64,000 nucleotides of DNA from Streptomyces hayashii (GTDB lineage: Bacteria; Actinomycetota; Actinomycetes; Streptomycetales; Streptomycetaceae): positions 1 through 64,000 of the forward strand of contig NZ_JAHHIU010000003.1 in assembly GCF_024539815.1 (NCBI RefSeq), given 5' to 3'. This document shows positions 15,680 through 24,321 of the stretch, piece after piece (position 1 is the stretch's first letter; each line of letters begins with the position of its first letter). Under the pieces are notes generated by a model, which did no database searches, had not been told where the DNA came from, and saw only the letters and a list, made by a program, of their open reading frames with translations. Position numbers and translations under genes: made by a program.

Positions 15680-18600
15680 ATGACCACCGGGACCACCGGT
15701 TTGGACACCGGCACCTACGAGGTGCTGCGCGACCGGCTCACCGCGCAGGCCGCCGAGCTCGCCCGCCGCGCCGAAGCGCTCAACGACAGGCGTGCCGAGG
15801 AGTTCGGCTCGACGCGATTCGAGCTGTCCGGCGCCAAGCGGCTGCGCACCGAGCACAACTGCGTACCCCGCGACATCGTCTCCGTCGGCGACGTGCTGCT
15901 TTTCGGCTACAACGTCTTCCTCGGCCTGAAGCCGGACACGGCCGTGGGTGACGTCTTCGCACTGCACGACCGCGAGCTGCGCCGGCTGCCCGACGACTCC
16001 GTGCCCGGTCTGCTCGACGACCCTGCCTTCGTACGGGAGTTCACGGCCCTCTACCGCTACTACCGCCAAGCCCACCTCCTCCAACTCCGCCACGTGGAGG
16101 GGAAGTTGCTCGCCGTCTTCCAGACCGGCGAGAAGGCCGACGACATCCGGGTCCTGCGCTGGGCCCTGACGGACGACGGCCGGGCGTCCTTCCTCGACGC
16201 GCGCGGCGAGCGCGACCACGTCTTCCCGCCCTCTCACGACTTCGAGTGGACCGAGACGACCCGGGAGGACCACGCCCTCGGCCGCCACCCGCACGTCTGC
16301 GTCCAGGACGAGGTGTACGTCGAGACGCTCGGCGGCACCCTCACTGTCAAGGTCGAGAACAACACCGAGACCGGCGAGGGCATCTACAGCGAACCCGTCG
16401 ACGAACCGCTCCAGTCCCTCGCCGACGCGGACATCGCGTACTCGCGCGTGGGCGCCCTGGTCCTGCTGCGGATCCGCCCGTACAAGGAGGAGACGTTCCG
16501 CTACCTGGTGTTCAACACCCTCTCCAGGAGGGTGATCCGTCTCGACGGCATCGGGCAGGCGTGTCGCCGGCTGCCGGAGGACCAGGGGATCGTCTTCCCC
16601 GGCGGCTACTGCCTGGTTACCGGTACGCACAAGACTTTCGACGGCATCGACGCCACCGACCTGGAGGTCGAGCGGGCGGTCCGCTCCCCGAACGGCGAGG
16701 ATGTGCTGTTCGCCTTCCACGCACGCGTGGAGGGCCGCAGCCTCCTGCTGCCGTACAACGTGATCCGCAAGGAGGTCGCCACCCCGCTGTCCTGCCATGG
16801 CTGGGCGCTCTTCGACGACGGCACCCTGATGGTGCTGCGTGCCGACAGCGACGAACCGCAGCGTGTCCACCCGCTCCAGGTGTGGAAGTCGCCGTACGTC
16901 TCCGACACCCACGCCGCCGCGCAGCCCGTCGGCACCGGGCCGCTGGCCCGTATCGGCAACGCCGACCTCGTGCGCGGCATCTCCGACTGCCTCTCCCTCG
17001 CCCGAGCCGTCACCGAGACCACCCCGACGAGCGAGGTGTACGAGGCACTGGCCGCCGCCTGCGTCCGGGCGGCGGACGCGCACTACTGGCTGGGTGAGCC
17101 CGAACTCGGCGACCTGCACGAGCCGCTCACGCAGGTGCGGGCCACCGCCGAGCAGGTCCTGGCCGAGTTCGAGACCGTCCAGGCCCTCACCCGGCAGGCA
17201 GCGGACGCGCTCACCGACGCCGCGGCGCGGATCGCCGCCGTCGTAAGACGCCTGCGCGGCGAGGCCCCGCGCAGTGCCGCTGCCTGGGTGAGCGGCCTGA
17301 CCGAACTGCGCCACGCGCAGGGCCACCTGCTCACCCTCAAGGACATGCGGTACACCGACGCCGCGCGCATCGACGAACTCGCCGCCAACGCCGAGGCCGA
17401 ACTCGCCTCCTTCGGGCAGCGGGCCGTCAGCCACCTCGCCCGCGAGGACGCCTTCGCCGGCCACCAGGCCGACATCGAGCAGCTCGCCGCCGATGCCGAG
17501 GCGATCGCCACCGTCGCCGACGCAGCGCCCGTCGCCGCCCGCCTCGGCGACCTCGCCGACGGACTGCGCACCGTGACCGAGGTCGTCGCCGGGCTCGACA
17601 TCGGCGACGCCACCGTCCGCACGTCCATCCTGGAGCGCATCGCCGAAGTACTCGGCGACATCAACCGCGCCCGCGCCACCCTCGACAGCCGCCGCCGCGC
17701 ACTGCTCGACCGTGAGGGGCGGGCCGAGTTCGCCGCCGAGTTCGCGCTGCTCGGCCAAGCCGTCATCGGCGCGCTCGCCGCCGCCAACAGCCCCGAGGCG
17801 TGCGACGAGCAACTCACCCGCATGCTGGTGCGGGTGGAGAACCTGGAGTCCCGGTTCTCCGAGTACGACGACTTCCTCAGCGAGCTGGCGGACAAGCGCG
17901 ACGAGGTCCACGAGGCGTTCTCCGCACGCAAGCACACCCTCGCCGACGCCCGCGCCCGCCGCGCAGAACGCCTCGCCGACTCCGCGACCCGCGTTCTCCA
18001 GACGGTCACCCGCCGCGCCGCCACCCTCGCCGACACAGACGCCATCGCCACGTACTTCACCTCCGACCCGATGCCCGCCAAGGTCCGCCGCCTCGTCGAC
18101 GACCTGCGCGAACTCGGCGACCAGGTACGGGCGGAGGAACTGGACGGCCGCCTGAAGTCGGCCCGCCAGGAGGCGCTGCGTGCCCTGCGCGACCGCACCG
18201 ACCTCTACACCGACGACGGCCGCACCCTCCGCCTGGGCAGCCACCACTTCGCCGTCAACACCCAGGCGCCGGAGCTGACGCTGGTCCCGCACGGGGAGGG
18301 ACTGGCCTTCGCGCTGACCGGCACCGACTACCGCTCGCCGGTCACGGACCCCGACTTCGCCGCCACCCGCCCGTACTGGGACCGCCCGCTGCCGTCCGAG
18401 TCGCCCGAGGTCTACTGCGCCGAGCACCTCGCCGCCCGCCTGCTGGACGAACACGGCCCGGCCGCGCTCGCGGAGGCCGACCTGCCTGCGCTGGTACGGC
18501 AGGCGGCGGAGGCGGCATACGACGAGGGCTACCAGCGCGGCGTCCACGACCACGACGCGACCGCGATCCTCGCCGCACTTCTGCGCCTGCGCGAGGACGC

Positions 18601-20563
18601 CGGCCTGCTCCGCCACGAGCCCGCCGCCCGCGCCACCGCCCAGCTCTTCTGGGCGCACGGCACGACAGCCGAGGAGCGCGAGAGCTGGACCCGGCGGGCG
18701 ATGTCGTTGGCGCGCGCCCGGGACATGTTCGGGCTCGCGCCCGCCATCGACGACCTCGTGGCCGAACTGGCTGAGGCGATCGGCACACGAGCGCCGGCCG
18801 CCTACCTCTTCGAGGAGCTGACGAGCGGCCCCGACGGCTTCGTCATCAGCGCCGGCACCCGCACGCTGCTGGACAAGTTCCGCCGCACGGTGGGCACGTC
18901 GGCCTACGACGACGACCTTGCCGTCCTCCCCGACCCGGCTGCACGCAGGCAGCTGGTGGAGGCGTGGCTGACGTCGTACACCACCACGACCGGCACGGAG
19001 AACACCCCCGGCGACCTGGCCGAGGCGGTGGCCGCCGAGCTCTGCCCGGACCTGCACCGCTACGAGTCCGACGCACCACTGACCCAGTGCGTGGAGGGGC
19101 TGCTGGGCGCCCACCCGCGCATCAGCGGCCGTAGGCTCACGATCCGGGTGGACGAATTCCTCGCCCGCACAAGGGAGTTCCGCGCCCAAGACGTCCCCGC
19201 CCACCGCGCCTACCAGCGGCGCCGCGCGGCGTTGGTGACCGCCGAGCGCACCCGCCTCCGCCTGGACGAGTACCGGCCGACGGTGATGTCCGCGTTCGTG
19301 CGCAGCAAGCTGATCGACGAGGTGTACCTGCCGCTGGTCGGCGACAGCCTCGCCAAGCAACTGGGCACCACGGGCGAGTCCAAGCGCACCGACACCGGCG
19401 GCCTCCTGCTGCTCATCTCACCACCCGGCTACGGCAAGACGACCCTCATGGAATACGTAGCCGACCGCCTCGGCCTGATCCTGGTCAAGGTCAACGGACC
19501 CGCGCTCGGCCGTGCGGTGACCTCCCTCGACCCGGCCGAGGCTCCGAACGCCACCGCCCGCCAGGAGGTCGATAAGATCAACTTCGCGCTGGAGACAGGC
19601 AACAACACACTGCTGTACCTGGACGACATCCAGCACACCTCGCCCGAGCTGCTGCAGAAGTTCATCCCGCTGTGCGACGCCACCCGCCGCATCGAGGGCG
19701 TCCGGGACGGCCAGCCGCGCACCTACGACCTGCGCGGCAAGCGCTTCGCCGTCTGCATGGCCGGCAACCCCTACACCGAGTCCGGCAGCCGCTTCTGCGT
19801 CCCCGACATGCTCGCCAACCGCGCCGACGTCTGGAACCTCGGCGACGTCCTGACCGGCAAACAGGACGCCTTCGCGCTCAGCTTCATCGAGAACTCGCTC
19901 ACCGCCAACCCCACCCTCGCCCCGCTCGCCGGTCGCGACCGCACCGACCTCGACGTGCTCATCCGCCTGGCCGCGGGCGACGCGACGGCCCGCGCCGATC
20001 GGCCGGCCCACCCGTACGCCCCAGCTGAACTGGAGCGGATCCTGGCCGTACTGCGGCACCTGCTCGCGGCCCGCGAGACGGTCCTTGCGGTGAACGCCTC
20101 CTACATCGCCTCCGCCGGCCAGTCCGACGCCACCCGCTTCGAACCGCCCTTCCAGCTCCAGGGCTCCTACCGCAACATGAACAAGATCGCCCAGCGCATC
20201 CAGCCAGTCATGAACGGCACCGAGCTCGCCGCGCTGATCGACGACCACTACCGGGCCGAGGCCCAGACCCTCACCACCGGAGCCGAGGCCAACCTGCTGA
20301 AGCTGGCTGAGCTGCGCGGCACGCTCACCGACGAACAGGCGCTGCGCTGGGTCGAGTTGAAGACAGCGTATGTCCGCACCCAGACCCTGGGCGGACCGGA
20401 CGACGACCCCCTCACCCGCGCGGTGGCCACCCTCGGCCTGCTCGCCGACCGGGTCGCGGCCGTCGAGTCGGCGATCAACCGCGCCGCCGATCCACGCCAC
20501 CTGATCGCCGACCCCAGCGCCCGACACGCGGCCCGCCCCGACCCTGGCCACGGGGGGTACTGA
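15680..20563 (+). CDS. Giant AAA ATPase (DUF3686, 'DNA repair ATPase' type), copy 1
   Basis: The 1627-residue protein has an N-terminal region (about 1-430) with conserved blocks around RTEHNCVPRD and GIVFPGGYC. A long predominantly helical middle (about 430-1000) follows, then a mixed region, then a C-terminal AAA domain with Walker A PPGYGKTT (G1250-T1255) and Walker B LLYLDDIQ (D1315, D1316). This is the DUF3686 architecture, annotated elsewhere as an ATPase involved in DNA repair; a direct biochemical role is not established. It is expected in the cytoplasm, working with the SPFH scaffold encoded upstream. ATG 15680 is preceded by GAGAGGG and matches the start of the second copy, which also has 1627 residues. 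Confidence 0.88.
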   Translation: MTTGTTGLDTGTYEVLRDRLTAQAAELARRAEALNDRRAEEFGSTRFELSGAKRLRTEHNCVPRDIVSVGDVLLFGYNVFLGLKPDTAVGDVFALHDRELRRLPDDSVPGLLDDPAFVREFTALYRYYRQAHLLQLRHVEGKLLAVFQTGEKADDIRVLRWALTDDGRASFLDARGERDHVFPPSHDFEWTETTREDHALGRHPHVCVQDEVYVETLGGTLTVKVENNTETGEGIYSEPVDEPLQSLADADIAYSRVGALVLLRIRPYKEETFRYLVFNTLSRRVIRLDGIGQACRRLPEDQGIVFPGGYCLVTGTHKTFDGIDATDLEVERAVRSPNGEDVLFAFHARVEGRSLLLPYNVIRKEVATPLSCHGWALFDDGTLMVLRADSDEPQRVHPLQVWKSPYVSDTHAAAQPVGTGPLARIGNADLVRGISDCLSLARAVTETTPTSEVYEALAAACVRAADAHYWLGEPELGDLHEPLTQVRATAEQVLAEFETVQALTRQAADALTDAAARIAAVVRRLRGEAPRSAAAWVSGLTELRHAQGHLLTLKDMRYTDAARIDELAANAEAELASFGQRAVSHLAREDAFAGHQADIEQLAADAEAIATVADAAPVAARLGDLADGLRTVTEVVAGLDIGDATVRTSILERIAEVLGDINRARATLDSRRRALLDREGRAEFAAEFALLGQAVIGALAAANSPEACDEQLTRMLVRVENLESRFSEYDDFLSELADKRDEVHEAFSARKHTLADARARRAERLADSATRVLQTVTRRAATLADTDAIATYFTSDPMPAKVRRLVDDLRELGDQVRAEELDGRLKSARQEALRALRDRTDLYTDDGRTLRLGSHHFAVNTQAPELTLVPHGEGLAFALTGTDYRSPVTDPDFAATRPYWDRPLPSESPEVYCAEHLAARLLDEHGPAALAEADLPALVRQAAEAAYDEGYQRGVHDHDATAILAALLRLREDAGLLRHEPAARATAQLFWAHGTTAEERESWTRRAMSLARARDMFGLAPAIDDLVAELAEAIGTRAPAAYLFEELTSGPDGFVISAGTRTLLDKFRRTVGTSAYDDDLAVLPDPAARRQLVEAWLTSYTTTTGTENTPGDLAEAVAAELCPDLHRYESDAPLTQCVEGLLGAHPRISGRRLTIRVDEFLARTREFRAQDVPAHRAYQRRRAALVTAERTRLRLDEYRPTVMSAFVRSKLIDEVYLPLVGDSLAKQLGTTGESKRTDTGGLLLLISPPGYGKTTLMEYVADRLGLILVKVNGPALGRAVTSLDPAEAPNATARQEVDKINFALETGNNTLLYLDDIQHTSPELLQKFIPLCDATRRIEGVRDGQPRTYDLRGKRFAVCMAGNPYTESGSRFCVPDMLANRADVWNLGDVLTGKQDAFALSFIENSLTANPTLAPLAGRDRTDLDVLIRLAAGDATARADRPAHPYAPAELERILAVLRHLLAARETVLAVNASYIASAGQSDATRFEPPFQLQGSYRNMNKIAQRIQPVMNGTELAALIDDHYRAEAQTLTTGAEANLLKLAELRGTLTDEQALRWVELKTAYVRTQTLGGPDDDPLTRAVATLGLLADRVAAVESAINRAADPRHLIADPSARHAARPDPGHGGY

Positions 20564-20564
20564 G

Positions 20565-21158
20565 GTGCCGCGCATCCGTCCGGCACCGCTGCCTCGGGAA
20601 CTGCCCGACGCGGGCACGGCCCGCCGCCGGGCGCGTGCGGGCACGGGCCTGGTCGTGGCGCTGCTCGTGCTGCCCTTCGCCGTCGGTGGCATGGTCCGGT
20701 CGGGCGCGGCGGTGGGGCTCGTGACTGGTCCGGTGGCCTTCCTGCTGTGGGTCGAGCTGTGCGCGGAACGCGCGCCGACGCGCTGCTCGTCGGCCAGACT
20801 GACCGCGCGGACCCTGACCGGCATACGGTCCGTCGACCTGCGCCGCATCGCGAGTGTCCGGCTGCGGACGACGTTCTCGTACGGCACTGTCCACCGGGCC
20901 CTGCTTGTCCGCGACGCACATGGGGTGCGGCTCGGCGTTACCTCCACAGCCGGGCGGCGCGCGCTGCGGCGGGCGCTCGAACGGCAGCCGGGGGTCGTCA
21001 TGGGACGCCGTCCCAGGGTGAGCCGGGCGGCGCGGGTCTGCCTCGGGACCGGGCGCCCTGGCCAACTCGCCGTCCACACCGTGCTCGTGTTCCTCGCACA
21101 GGTGGGGCTCGTCTGCGCGTATGTCGTGGCGCTGGTGGAGGCCGGCGGGATCGGCTGA
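20565..21158 (+). CDS. Membrane protein of unknown function at operon end
   Basis: The 197-residue protein has two central hydrophobic segments (about 28-60, GLVVALLVLPFAVGGM, then VGLVTGPVAFLLWVEL) and one near the C terminus (VHTVLVFLAQVGLVCAYVVALV). A basic soluble loop of about 85 residues lies between. The layout resembles bacterial PH-domain-like membrane proteins, but no firm family was recognised. GTG 20565 starts 1 nt after the ATPase stop, so it belongs to the operon. In the second duplication copy only its first codons survive, fused to another small protein at 61154. Confidence 0.7.
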   Translation: MPRIRPAPLPRELPDAGTARRRARAGTGLVVALLVLPFAVGGMVRSGAAVGLVTGPVAFLLWVELCAERAPTRCSSARLTARTLTGIRSVDLRRIASVRLRTTFSYGTVHRALLVRDAHGVRLGVTSTAGRRALRRALERQPGVVMGRRPRVSRAARVCLGTGRPGQLAVHTVLVFLAQVGLVCAYVVALVEAGGIG

Positions 21159-21221
21159 CCCGACGGCCCAAGACCGCCCTGCCACTGAGCAGCCGGCACA
21201 CGCGCGAGTTTCACAGCGCGG

Positions 21222-21722
21222 TCACGTGGTGCTCAACGCTCCCGCAGCGCCCAGCAGTTCGTGCAGGAGGTGCGAGGCCGTGATCACGCCCAGCAAGCGG
21301 ATACTGCCTGGTTCCCGGCCGCCCGGTCCGGCTTTGACCTTCTCGGCGACCGCCACCAGTGGGCTGCGTACCTGCGCCATCAGCGCGGCCACCTCCAGCG
21401 CTGTGTCGTCCGGGTCGGCGATCGGCGGCGGGGCCGCCTTGCTGGACAGGCAGTCCCCGACACGGCGGCCGGCCAGTGCCTGGCAGAGCCGGTCGGCGTG
21501 CTTCTCGTCGACGACGGCGGCGAGGGCCGGGTCTTCGACGACGTAGGCGGGCACCAGCACTTTGATCATCTGGGAGGCCGGCAGGATCGCCTTCGGCTCG
21601 CCCCGCTCGTCGAGAACCAGCAGGCCCGGCAGTCTGTGCTCGGCCATCAGCCGGGCAGCGTCCATGGCGTCGCTGTCGACGCTCACCGTTTCGTATTCGA
21701 CCGCCAGGTCACGAGCGCGCAC
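21222..21722 (-). CDS. CBS-domain protein
   Basis: The 166-residue protein carries a CBS pair: VRARDLAVEYETV...ARLMAEHRLPGLLVLDERG in the first half and ADPDDTALEVAALMAQVRSPLVAVAE...LLGVITASHLL in the second. CBS modules bind adenosine nucleotides and gate transporters or enzymes. GTG 21722 is preferred because GAGGAG lies 6 nt upstream. A second, broken gene of the same type lies at 23906-24321 inside the transporter operon, so this one may now serve the neighbouring ArsB/NhaD or antiporter proteins. It converges with the membrane protein gene at 20565. Confidence 0.85.
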   Translation of the reverse strand: MRARDLAVEYETVSVDSDAMDAARLMAEHRLPGLLVLDERGEPKAILPASQMIKVLVPAYVVEDPALAAVVDEKHADRLCQALAGRRVGDCLSSKAAPPPIADPDDTALEVAALMAQVRSPLVAVAEKVKAGPGGREPGSIRLLGVITASHLLHELLGAAGALSTT

Positions 21723-21920
21723 GGCGGGCTCCTCTTCCACTGGAAATGTTCCTGTGCCCAGCGTCGTACGGTTTCGGGGCGCGGGCCAGGTCATTGACGC
21801 GGAACATACGCTAGCGGCCCTGTTCGAACACGCATCACTCCGCTCCGGTCACCAACCGTGGTCCGACTGGTTCCGGGTGGCCGAGGGCCTGGCGTCCATT
21901 TCGCCGGGCTGCACCCGAGC

Positions 21921-22277
21921 TCACCATGGTGGCCCGCCGCTGCCGGGGGCCTCCTCGGCTGCCTGAGACCGCACACTCCGCCGGTAGAACCGCTCACTGA
22001 GCTGTGATCCGCCGATGAGTCCAGCGGCGAACATCAGCGCGCCAACCTCCATCGTCGAGCCGAAAAACGTGGCGTCCTCGGTGTCCAGGCCGCTCCACCG
22101 CAGCATGGGAACCACCAGACCGCCGATCCAGATCACCAGCAGCGCCACCCCTCGCACGCGGATGCCCCACGGGCTCGTACGACGTCGCACTCGCGCGGGT
22201 GCCCAGCCTCGCAACGAGGCGATCGCCAGAGGGAGGGCGAATGCCGACCAACCGATCAGCCACAGCCAGGGGAACAA
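21921..22277 (-). CDS. Small three-helix membrane protein
   Basis: The 118-residue protein has hydrophobic helices at residues 2-22, 43-62 and about 78-96, separated by basic and polar loops. It ends in a charged, Pro/Gly-rich tail. The likely start is TTG 22277, with GGAG about 12 nt upstream. Steady hydrophobic periodicity suggests a real gene, but no family is recognised. It lies between the CBS gene and the ArsB/NhaD transporter, all on the minus strand. Confidence 0.5.
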   Translation of the reverse strand: MFPWLWLIGWSAFALPLAIASLRGWAPARVRRRTSPWGIRVRGVALLVIWIGGLVVPMLRWSGLDTEDATFFGSTMEVGALMFAAGLIGGSQLSERFYRRSVRSQAAEEAPGSGGPPW

Positions 22278-22610
22278 GGTTCACGCTCCATATTCGGGTG
22301 CCGCCCAGCGCTGAGGGCTTCGTGCTGCTGCCGCCCCCGACGGGTGCCGGAGTGGGGCGCGCCCGGGACGTTCGAGGACCGTCCGGGCGCCTCGCGCCAC
22401 CGGGTGTCCGACGCTCGCCGCCGTCCGCTCCGGACGGTTTCCTCGCCCGCGCGGTACGACGAGGGTGACCCGTTCCCGGTACAACCTGCGCAGTCCGGCG
22501 GACCTGCCACTTGGCGAGTGCGTCGTCACCGCACACGATCACGTCCTTGCTGACGTGGGGGCCTCGCGCCTCGGCTGGGGAACGCGACCATGCAGTCCGT
22601 CACCTCCGGA
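22278..22610. other. Intergenic region, nothing recognised
   Basis: This 333-nt spacer lies upstream of the small membrane protein and downstream of the ArsB/NhaD gene. Frames in it are short and unsupported. It should hold the transporter's terminator and the small gene's promoter, but no clear hairpin was identified. Confidence 0.4.
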
Positions 22611-23909
22611 TCAGGCCAGTGCGAAGTAGCGCAGCCACACGTACCCCGCCGACAGCGCCACGGTGACGACGGTGACGACCAGGCCGTACTTGGTGAACTG
22701 CCAGAAGGAGATGGGCTGCCGGTTGCGTTCGGCGATGCCCAGGACGACCACGTTGGCACTCGCGCCGATCGCGGTGGCGTTGCCGCCGAGATCCGCGCCG
22801 ATGGCCAGGGCCCACCACATGACGTGGTCGCCCGAACCGCCCATCGACTGCACGAGGTCGCTGGTGATCGGCGCCATCGTCGCGACGTAGGGGATGTTGT
22901 CCACGACGCCGGACAGCACGGCCGACGCGCTCAGCAGCAGCATCGAGCCGCCGAGTTCGTTGTCGCCGATGGCGTCGGCGAGGGCCTTGGAGACCTCGCC
23001 GATGACACCGGTCTCGATCAGACCGCCGATCATGATGAACAGCCCGGCGAAGAACGCGAGGGTGGGCCACTCGACCTCGGTCAGGACCTCGCCGGTCTCC
23101 ACGGCGGACACTGCGATCAGCAGACCGGCGCCCAGCAGCGCGACGACGCTGGGCTCGTAGTGCAGCACCGGGTGGAGCACGAAGCCGACGACGACCAGGG
23201 CGAGCACCACGAGCCCCTGGACGAGCAGCCGGGGATCCTTGATGGCCTCACGCTCCTCCAGCGCCATGACCTCCTCGGCGCGCGCCTCGTCGTAGACGAA
23301 GGACTCGCGGAACAAGAAGCGGCACAGAGCGACGAGTACGACGACCAGGACCGCGGAGAGCGGGGCGAGGTGAACCAGGAAGTCGTTGAAGGTCAGGCCG
23401 GCCCGGCTGGCGATGATGATGTTGGGTGGGTCGCCGACCAGGGTCGCGAGGCCGCCGATGTTGGATGCGAACACCTCGGCGATCAGGAAGGGGGCGGCGG
23501 GCAGCCCGAGGCGCTCGCAGACCAGCAGGGTGACGGGGGCGATGAGCAGGACCGTGGTGACGTTGTCGAGCAGCGCCGAGGCCATCGCCGTGATCACGAT
23601 GAGCATGACCATCACGCGGAAGGGTCTGGCCCGTGCCCGTTTCACCGACCAGATCGCCAGATACTCGAACATGCCGGTCTTCTTGAGCACGCCGACGATC
23701 ATCATCATGCCCATGAGCAGGAAGATGACGTTCCAGTCGATTCCGCTGTGCTCGGAGAAGAAGGCCGACTCGTCGTCGGTCGCGCCGATCGCCAGCATCA
23801 GCGCGGCACCGCCGAGGGCTGCTCCCACGCGGTGGATCTTCTCGCTGATGATCAGGCCGTACGTCGCCACGAAGACGACGATCGCCGCCCAGCTCTGCCA
23901 GCCGTTCAC
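22611..23909 (-). CDS. ArsB/NhaD-family ion transporter
   Basis: The 432-residue protein has about eleven hydrophobic segments and the ion-transporter-superfamily signatures LLDNVTTVLLIAPVT, GLATLVGDPPNIII and, in the second half, GVVDNIPYVATMAPI and ADLGGNATAIGASANVV. These are the two inverted half-repeats carrying paired helix breaks. Substrates in the family include Na+/H+ (NhaD) and arsenite (ArsB); these motifs fit the NhaD-like actinobacterial branch better. The start GTG 23909 overlaps the stop of the upstream CBS pseudogene by 4 nt, and that gene in turn overlaps the antiporter gene, so the three were one operon. Confidence 0.9.
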   Translation of the reverse strand: MNGWQSWAAIVVFVATYGLIISEKIHRVGAALGGAALMLAIGATDDESAFFSEHSGIDWNVIFLLMGMMMIVGVLKKTGMFEYLAIWSVKRARARPFRVMVMLIVITAMASALLDNVTTVLLIAPVTLLVCERLGLPAAPFLIAEVFASNIGGLATLVGDPPNIIIASRAGLTFNDFLVHLAPLSAVLVVVLVALCRFLFRESFVYDEARAEEVMALEEREAIKDPRLLVQGLVVLALVVVGFVLHPVLHYEPSVVALLGAGLLIAVSAVETGEVLTEVEWPTLAFFAGLFIMIGGLIETGVIGEVSKALADAIGDNELGGSMLLLSASAVLSGVVDNIPYVATMAPITSDLVQSMGGSGDHVMWWALAIGADLGGNATAIGASANVVVLGIAERNRQPISFWQFTKYGLVVTVVTVALSAGYVWLRYFALA

Positions 23910-24321
23910 GATCCTCCGATGAGTCGTTCCGTCGGGCGGGCGGCCGTCACGGCGCCTGCCGGCCAGGTTCGGCCGCCGTCGTGTTCGACGACGGTGACCA
24001 GTGGGGTGTGCATGCGGGCCATGAGAGCCGCGATGTACATGATGCTCGCGTCCGGTCCGACCGTCGGCCGGCGGAACCCGCGACGCGGGAGCCTCCCCAG
24101 GCTCTCAACTTCTCCCCCCAGTGGCTCACGGGCCTGGGAGGTGCCCCCGGAGCAGGGGGGATCCCCGTCGCGACCGTGGGCACGACGGCGTACGGCTGGT
24201 CGTCCCGGTCGACGGCCGGCAGTGACGGCAGCTTGTGCTCCCGGGCAGCAGCGCCGCGTCGGTGGCGTCGTCGTCGGGTGGACACGTACGGGTAGGACTC
24301 GGCGAGTTCATGCGCCGACAT
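23906..24321 (-). pseudogene. Broken CBS-domain gene within transporter operon
   Basis: The start MSAHELAESYPYVST and the end RRPTVGPDASIMYIAALMARMHTPLVTVVEHD, readable in different frames, belong to one CBS-pair protein. DDDATDAALL is in a shifted frame, EHKLPSLPAVDRDDQPYAVVPT returns to the first, and the middle is replaced by about 100 bp containing an inverted-repeat element. At least two frameshifts and a deletion are needed to explain it. It overlaps the antiporter gene by 14 nt and the ArsB/NhaD gene by 4 nt, so it was a coupled middle gene. An intact relative is at 21222. Confidence 0.75.
24085..24148. repeat. Small inverted-repeat element
   Basis: GGGAGCCTCCCCAGGCTC near 24087-24104 and GGGCCTGGGAGGTGCCCC at 24130-24147 form an imperfect inverted repeat around CTCAACTTCTCCCC. 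Similar short palindromes with this core are, from memory, widely dispersed in Streptomyces intergenic DNA. It sits inside the CBS pseudogene and may mark the event that broke it. Confidence 0.5.

Larger units (their letters stand above)
12653..20600. repeat. Segmental duplication, copy 1 (about 7.9 kb)
   Basis: This block runs from the first codons of the PucR gene through the membrane protein, SPFH and ATPase genes into the first codons of the gene at 20565. It matches 53258-61185 in gene order, spacing and much of the nucleotide sequence, including noncoding hairpins. Copy 1 has complete genes at both ends and is probably the parent arrangement. Confidence 0.85.

Noticed and set aside
14042..19360. 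Very long minus-strand ORF (1772 codons) opposite the SPFH and ATPase genes
   Set aside because: It is the complement of two well-supported genes whose codon bias leaves the antisense frame open. The translation is low-complexity Gly/Val/Arg without domains, and a similar shadow exists opposite copy 2.
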